A stretch of DNA of 7,342 nt from Candidatus Portnoybacteria bacterium CG08_land_8_20_14_0_20_40_83 (GTDB lineage: Bacteria > Patescibacteriota > Minisyncoccia > Portnoybacterales > GWB1-42-6): NCBI GenBank assembly GCA_002774415.1, contig PEYL01000080.1:1-7342 (forward strand), written 5' to 3'. The notes beneath the pieces are model-generated. The model had not been told where the DNA came from, searched no databases, and was given only the letters and a program-made list of their open reading frames with translations. Below, piece by piece: positions 4,818-7,342 of the stretch (position 1 is its first letter; every line of letters begins with the position of its first letter). A program made the translations under genes and the position numbers.

Positions 4818-5924
4818 ATGTCTCCTATTATACAACCAACAAAAGAATTTGTCAATACTTCGATTGATCTAAAATCCCTCAGCCGAAAAGACGCCAAATT
4901 GCAGGAAAAAATTGCGGCGGCGCTTTTGGAAATCTATAAAGACCTGAAAATTGTTTTTATGGGCACGCCTGATTTTGCCGTTCCTGTTTTGGAAGAGCTT
5001 TTAAAGAGCGATTTTAAACCCAAGGCCGTCATCACCGCCCCTGACAAACCAGCCGGCAGAGGGCAAAAGATAACCCCGCCCCCTGTCAAAATTATTGCCC
5101 AAAATCACCAAATTCCTGTTTTTCAGCCCGAAACTAAAGAAGACTTAATAAAACAAACAACTGATTTGGGGCCCGATTTAATTGTGGTGGCAGCTTATGG
5201 GAAAATCCTGCCAAAAGAAATCCTTGATCTTCCAAAATACGGCTCTGTAAATATTCATCCGTCTCTGCTTCCAAACTATCGCGGCCCATCCCCCATCCAA
5301 TTTGCCATTTTAAACGGCGATTCAAAAACCGGCGTTTCAATAATTTTAATGAACGGCAAAATGGACGAAGGCCCCATTCTTGCCCAAGAAATTGTAGAAA
5401 TAGAAAAAGACGAAACTGCCAAATCGCTGGAAAATAAATTATCAAAAATCGCCTCAAAGCTGCTTATAAAAACTTTAAACTACTGGATTGTTTTTAAAGA
5501 AATGCCAAAAAGCGCCCGGAATTTTATTCTGCCCCAGCAGCAAGATGATTCCCAAGCTATTTATACAAAGATTCTAACTAAAGAAGACGCCAAAATTATC
5601 TGGAATAAAACCGCCGATGAACTGGATCGTCAAATCAGAGCGTTTGTCCCTTGGCCGGGGAGTTTTACAATTTTTAAAGAAAAGACTGTCAACGAAGGAA
5701 ACGAAAAAATAAAGGCTTTAAAAATTTTAAAAGCCAATGTTTTAGAGCTGCAGACAAAAAAAGAATTGGGCGAAGTTTTTTTAACGGATAAAAAAGAATT
5801 AGCCGTTCAGACCGGTAAAAACTGTTTAATAATCCAACAATTACAGATTGAAGGAGGCAAGCCTATGACGGCTCAAGAATTTCTTAACGGCCATCCGGAA
5901 ATCGTCGGCGCCATCTTAGAATAA
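4818..5924 (+). CDS. fmt: Methionyl-tRNA formyltransferase (start uncertain)
   Basis: Fmt formylates Met-tRNA(fMet) with 10-formyl-tetrahydrofolate for translation initiation. Counting from the ATG at 4818 (368 residues), the formyltransferase fold starts at residue 43 with LKIVFMGTPDFAVPVLEEL. DKPAGRGQKITPPPVK follows at 76-91. The active-site segment SVNIHPSLLPNYRGP has the catalytic Asn145 and His147, and GVSIILMNGKMDEGPIL carries the conserved Asp. The C-terminal tRNA-binding domain follows, with FVPWPGSF and GEVF. The 42 residues before LKIVF have no counterpart I know in Fmt, no Shine-Dalgarno precedes 4818, and a perfect antisense promoter lies there. The homologous start would be the CTG at 4944; another option is ATT at 4911 behind AGGA. 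def, often just upstream, is absent. A strong terminator follows. The family call is firm; only the N-terminus is open. Confidence 0.9.
   Translation: MSPIIQPTKEFVNTSIDLKSLSRKDAKLQEKIAAALLEIYKDLKIVFMGTPDFAVPVLEELLKSDFKPKAVITAPDKPAGRGQKITPPPVKIIAQNHQIPVFQPETKEDLIKQTTDLGPDLIVVAAYGKILPKEILDLPKYGSVNIHPSLLPNYRGPSPIQFAILNGDSKTGVSIILMNGKMDEGPILAQEIVEIEKDETAKSLENKLSKIASKLLIKTLNYWIVFKEMPKSARNFILPQQQDDSQAIYTKILTKEDAKIIWNKTADELDRQIRAFVPWPGSFTIFKEKTVNEGNEKIKALKILKANVLELQTKKELGEVFLTDKKELAVQTGKNCLIIQQLQIEGGKPMTAQEFLNGHPEIVGAILE
4827..4855 (-). promoter_or_regulatory. Perfect consensus sigma-70 promoter for the small-protein cassette
   Basis: On the minus strand TTGACA (4850-4855) is followed after exactly 17 bases by TATAAT (4827-4832), matching both consensus hexamers fully. 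Transcription should begin near 4820, giving a 5' leader of about 49 bases to the ATG at 4771. No operator-like symmetry overlaps it, so strong constitutive expression is expected. It lies antisense within the first codons of the longest fmt frame. Confidence 0.88.
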
Positions 5925-5938
5925 TATATTTTAAACGC

Positions 5939-5974
5939 AAATACAAAAGCCCTTTAGGGCTTTTGTATTTTTTT
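5939..5974 (+). terminator. Intrinsic terminator of fmt
   Basis: A perfect 14-base-pair stem (AAATACAAAAGCCC, 5939-5952, with its complement at 5957-5970) closes the loop TTTA and runs into seven T residues (5968-5974). It lies 14 bases after the fmt TAA. The A-rich left arm may also let it act weakly for the converging minus-strand gene. Confidence 0.93.
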
Positions 5975-6016
5975 AAATTTTATCCATAAAATAACCGTAT
6001 ATTGCGGATATTTTAT

Positions 6017-6038
6017 AATTTGCACGATCGCACAAATT
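6017..6038. repeat. Interrupted 22-base palindrome after the MscS-related gene
   Basis: AATTTG and CAAATT flank a central CGATCG, with one two-base mismatch on each side. It lies 12 bases beyond the stop codon of the minus-strand membrane gene. It could be a weak hairpin terminator for that gene or a binding site; no T run follows on the minus strand. Confidence 0.4.
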
Positions 6039-6049
6039 AGACAAAATAC

Positions 6050-6730
6050 TTATTCGGACATTTCGTCTCTTATATTTTCTATTATTTTAGAAGCGTATTC
6101 TTTTCCTCCAAGGCCGAAAGCCAAGCCGCCGGCAATCGCAAGCATCGCAATAAATCCAGTGACAATCGTCTGCAGCAACCCAGGAGCAATTCCCAATTGA
6201 ATAAGGGCGGCAAATAAAGCAAAAATTAAAATTGCCCATTTGACCAGTGCGCCAACAAAGGTAGCGGTTTTAATTTTGCCAGCCGAAATACTGACCGCCA
6301 CAATTCTTTGCACCAGCCCCGCAAACCAAACCGCAACCACCAAGATAACCGCCGCCACGACAATATTGGGAATATAAAGCAAAACGCTCCTTAAGAATCC
6401 GCTGACATCCTGCAATCCCAAAATATCGGTAGCTGCCAATAAAAATCCGAATATCAAAAACCATTTGACCAAAAATCCAATCCAGTTGGCAACGTCTAAC
6501 TTAATTCCCGCTTTTTCCAAAGCTTTGCCGGCTCCCAATTTTTCCAAAAGCTGGTCAACTCTAATTGTTTTTATTATCTGGACAACTAATTTCTGCAATC
6601 CAATCGCAATTGCCCAGCCAATAAGAAAGACTATCAGAGCCCCAATGATATTAAGAAGTGTAGACAAAAAACCCTGCGTAATGTTCAAAAAAGCCAACCT
6701 TGTGGCATCAAGCCAATTTGTTATTACCAT
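6050..6730 (-). CDS. Small MscS-related membrane protein with TM-helix repeats
   Basis: A 226-residue integral membrane protein resembling the conserved TM-helix repeat proteins (PF05552 type, CmpX-like) related to small-conductance mechanosensitive channels. Five hydrophobic segments are visible, near residues 21-50, 83-105, 114-140, 158-180 and 184-208. The last contains GGLAFGLGGKEYASKIIE (201-218), which matches the pore-lining TM3 element of MscS, with its Gly/Ala packing and the kink before an amphipathic helix. The protein ends eight residues later, so the cytoplasmic beta and alpha/beta domains of true MscS channels are absent. Residues 59-79 form a charged loop. The start at 6730 is supported by AAAGGGGGTG (6739-6748), a one-mismatch version of the full anti-Shine-Dalgarno complement, eight bases upstream. 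It converges on fmt. A role in osmotic or envelope stress is inference; pore activity is not proven. Confidence 0.8.
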   Translation of the reverse strand: MVITNWLDATRLAFLNITQGFLSTLLNIIGALIVFLIGWAIAIGLQKLVVQIIKTIRVDQLLEKLGAGKALEKAGIKLDVANWIGFLVKWFLIFGFLLAATDILGLQDVSGFLRSVLLYIPNIVVAAVILVVAVWFAGLVQRIVAVSISAGKIKTATFVGALVKWAILIFALFAALIQLGIAPGLLQTIVTGFIAMLAIAGGLAFGLGGKEYASKIIENIRDEMSE

Positions 6731-6748
6731 TAATTTTCACCCCCTTTT

Positions 6749-6776
6749 GCCAAATTTATCCAAATTTTAATTTGGC
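6749..6776 (-). promoter_or_regulatory. Inverted repeat abutting the ribosome-binding site of the MscS-related gene
   Basis: GCCAAATT (6749-6756) and AATTTGGC (6769-6776) are perfect complements around a 12-base spacer. The spacer itself contains another CCAAATT copy (6760-6766). In the minus-strand RNA one left arm could pair with either of two right arms; the distal right arm touches the Shine-Dalgarno sequence (6739-6748). This permits alternative folding near the start codon. No ligand or function is known. Confidence 0.45.
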
Positions 6777-6835
6777 TATAAATTTGAGCATCCGCCGTAG
6801 CTCGTGCGCCAAGGCGACATACTCTTTCCTGGCTA

Positions 6836-6854
6836 CAGAATTTTATTCTGTTTT
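6836..6854 (+). repeat. Small hairpin followed by TTTT
   Basis: CAGAAT, TTT, ATTCTG form a 6-base-pair stem with a three-base loop, followed by TTTT. It could act as a weak plus-strand terminator, but no plus-strand gene upstream needs one. Confidence 0.35.
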
Positions 6855-6856
6855 AT

Positions 6857-6880
6857 GCCTCCTCGGATGAAAGCGGAGGC
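6857..6880. repeat. GCCTCC/GGAGGC hairpin element
   Basis: A 6-base GC-rich stem closes a 12-base loop. The GC-rich word stands out in AT-rich surroundings and resembles the short palindromic elements inside the genes of this window. Confidence 0.5.
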
Positions 6881-6891
6881 GGACCGACCTT

Positions 6892-6910
6892 TATTTAATC
6901 AAATTAAATA
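6892..6910. repeat. AT-rich perfect hairpin
   Basis: TATTTAAT, CAA, ATTAAATA: an 8-base-pair perfect stem with a three-base loop. Confidence 0.5.
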
Positions 6911-7007
6911 CCCGCTCCAAAAGGAATGACGGGCAAATCAGATATTTTGCCGATCAAAAACCATAAAACACACTTTACGTTTATTAGGCAAGCTATCCAT
7001 CATTTAT

Positions 7008-7037
7008 ATTATCTCATGAATTTAGAATCGCTGTCTA
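7008..7037 (-). promoter_or_regulatory. Candidate minus-strand promoter upstream of the hairpin-rich leader
   Basis: TAGACA (7032-7037) and GATAAT (7008-7013) are separated by 18 bases, each matching five of six consensus positions. Transcription would start near 7001 and cross about 270 bases of hairpins before the ATG at 6730. It would thus make either a long structured leader or a separate small RNA. Confidence 0.45.
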
Positions 7038-7091
7038 CGGCTATTGTGGATAACTGAAATATGAAGAAACTCACGAGGCTTTTCTGTCTAA

Positions 7092-7120
7092 TTGATTTTT
7101 TACGTAAAATAAGATAGAAT
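7092..7120 (+). promoter_or_regulatory. Candidate promoter for the tRNA-Lys region
   Basis: TTGATT (7092-7097) and TAGAAT (7115-7120) are 17 bases apart, and the spacer holds a perfect 12-base palindrome, TTTTACGTAAAA (7098-7109). It points toward the tRNA gene, with a start expected near 7127. That transcript would include the partial tRNA copy and three or more hairpins before the real tRNA. Confidence 0.45.
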
Positions 7121-7140
7121 AATTTTATTGAATATCGAAG

Positions 7141-7166
7141 CCCGCCTTTGCTAAAGCTACGGCGGG
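7141..7166. repeat. CCCGCC/GGCGGG hairpin element
   Basis: A 6-base GC stem around a 14-base centre. In reverse complement it shares CCGCCGTAGCT and AAGGCG with the element at 6792-6816, so the two appear to be diverged members of one repeat family in opposite orientations. Confidence 0.6.
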
Positions 7167-7170
7167 TAAA

Positions 7171-7187
7171 TTGGGCGCCGTTAGCTC
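7171..7187 (+). repeat. Partial duplicate of the tRNA-Lys 5' end
   Basis: Seventeen bases, TTGGGCGCCGTTAGCTC, are identical to 7285-7301. They cover four bases of flank plus tRNA positions 1 to 13 (acceptor 5' strand, U8-A9 and the left D-stem strand). Homology stops abruptly at 7188. The fragment cannot fold as a tRNA and is 114 bases upstream of the real one. Confidence 0.85.
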
Positions 7188-7260
7188 CCTCCTCCGCTCA
7201 AATTGCATTTGAGCTTCGGAAGGGCAAGTATCTTGTTTCAGAGAATGCTTGCCCATCGAA

Positions 7261-7280
7261 GCTCCGATGAAAATCGGAGC
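7261..7280. repeat. GAAA-tetraloop hairpin before tRNA-Lys
   Basis: GCTCCGAT and ATCGGAGC form a perfect 8-base-pair stem closed by a GAAA tetraloop, ending eight bases before the tRNA. It is preceded by two other inverted repeats, at 7196-7214 and 7222-7254. It could be a processing signal or a dispersed repeat. Confidence 0.6.
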
Positions 7281-7288
7281 GTAGTTGG

Positions 7289-7342
7289 GCGCCGTTAGCT
7301 CAGTCGGTAGAGCACCTGCCTTTTAAGCAGAGGGTCGAGGGT
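7289..7342 (+). tRNA. tRNA-Lys (anticodon TTT), 3' end beyond window
   Basis: The 54 visible bases fit the 5' portion of an elongator lysine tRNA. The acceptor 5' strand is GCGCCGT (7289-7295), then U8-A9, the D arm GCTC...GAGC (7298-7313) and the anticodon loop CTTTTAA (7320-7326) with anticodon TTT at 7322-7324. The variable region GGGTC follows, then the T-stem 5' strand GAGGG (7337-7341). The outermost anticodon-stem pair is a C-A mismatch (7315/7331), while the other four pairs are good. The T loop and 3' acceptor strand lie past the window edge. Confidence 0.93.

Larger units (their letters stand above)
6731..7288. other. Gene-free, hairpin-dense spacer
   Basis: No coding region longer than about 20 codons with a ribosome-binding site is visible on either strand. 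The spacer instead holds a string of inverted repeats with stems at 6749/6776, 6793/6816, 6836/6850, 6857/6880, 6892/6910, 6932/6951, 7141/7166, 7196/7214, 7222/7254 and 7261/7280 (outer ends given). It also holds one minus-strand and one plus-strand promoter candidate and a partial tRNA copy. Confidence 0.7.

Noticed and set aside
4772..4897. Upstream extension of the 105-codon membrane gene to an ATG at 4897.
   Set aside because: It would translate through the consensus promoter, while the ATG at 4771 has an excellent AGGAGG five bases upstream.
6465..6770. A 101-codon plus-strand open frame.
   Set aside because: It is antisense to the MscS-related gene, whose membrane segments and Shine-Dalgarno sequence are clear.
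7045..7053. A perfect DnaA-box word (TTATCCACA on the minus strand), raising the idea of an origin of replication.
   Set aside because: Only one exact box is present. Near-matches at 5980 and 6756 are expected in AT-rich DNA, and no dnaA, dnaN or box cluster is nearby.
7061..7117. An 18-codon open frame beginning MKKLTRLF on the plus strand.
   Set aside because: There is no ribosome-binding site, it is too short to judge, and it overlaps a promoter candidate.
1..7342. Use of TGA as a glycine codon (Gracilibacteria/SR1 code).
   Set aside because: All recognised genes are complete without in-frame TGA. TGA is simply not used as a stop among the eight seen, which is too few to be meaningful.

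Overview
The window looks like chromosomal DNA from a small-genome bacterium, most likely Patescibacteria (Candidate Phyla Radiation, Parcubacteria-like). This placement is inference. It rests on compact AT-rich genes, short palindromic and heptanucleotide repeats read straight through by coding sequences, and a degenerate PriA. All eight stop codons visible are TAA or TAG. None of the recognised genes contains an in-frame TGA, so I see no sign of the TGA=Gly code of Gracilibacteria/SR1.

Layout. 1-1306 (minus): a partial WecG/TagA/CpsF glycosyltransferase, preceded by a 2H-family RNA 2',3'-cyclic phosphodiesterase (thpR). 1307-1397: a divergent promoter region. 1398-4047 (plus): a YjdF/DUF2238-like membrane protein overlapping by 62 bases a PriA-like protein. 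That PriA keeps its DNA-binding and zinc domains but has lost every recognisable helicase ATPase motif. 4123-4855 (minus): a self-contained cassette with a perfect consensus sigma-70 promoter, three small genes with AGGAGG ribosome-binding sites (105, 47 and 49 codons, two of them membrane proteins) and an intrinsic terminator. The smallest two genes and the true start of the first had to be read directly from the sequence. 4818-5924 (plus): fmt, methionyl-tRNA formyltransferase, with an unresolved start because the cassette promoter lies antisense inside its apparent N-terminus; a strong terminator follows at 5939. 6050-6730 (minus): a small MscS-related TM-helix protein without the cytoplasmic beta domain. 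6731-7288: a hairpin-rich spacer with no supportable gene, holding candidate promoters and a 17-base duplicate of the 5' end of the tRNA-Lys(TTT) gene that begins at 7289 and runs off the window.

How the genes relate. priA and fmt often flank def in a priA-def-fmt cluster in other bacteria. Here the def position is occupied by the small-protein cassette, which is visibly richer in GC than its surroundings in part (40 of 60 bases at 4501-4560). The most novel-looking items are this cassette and the PriA whose helicase core appears to have been dismantled, with repeat sequences sitting exactly at two of the lost motifs.
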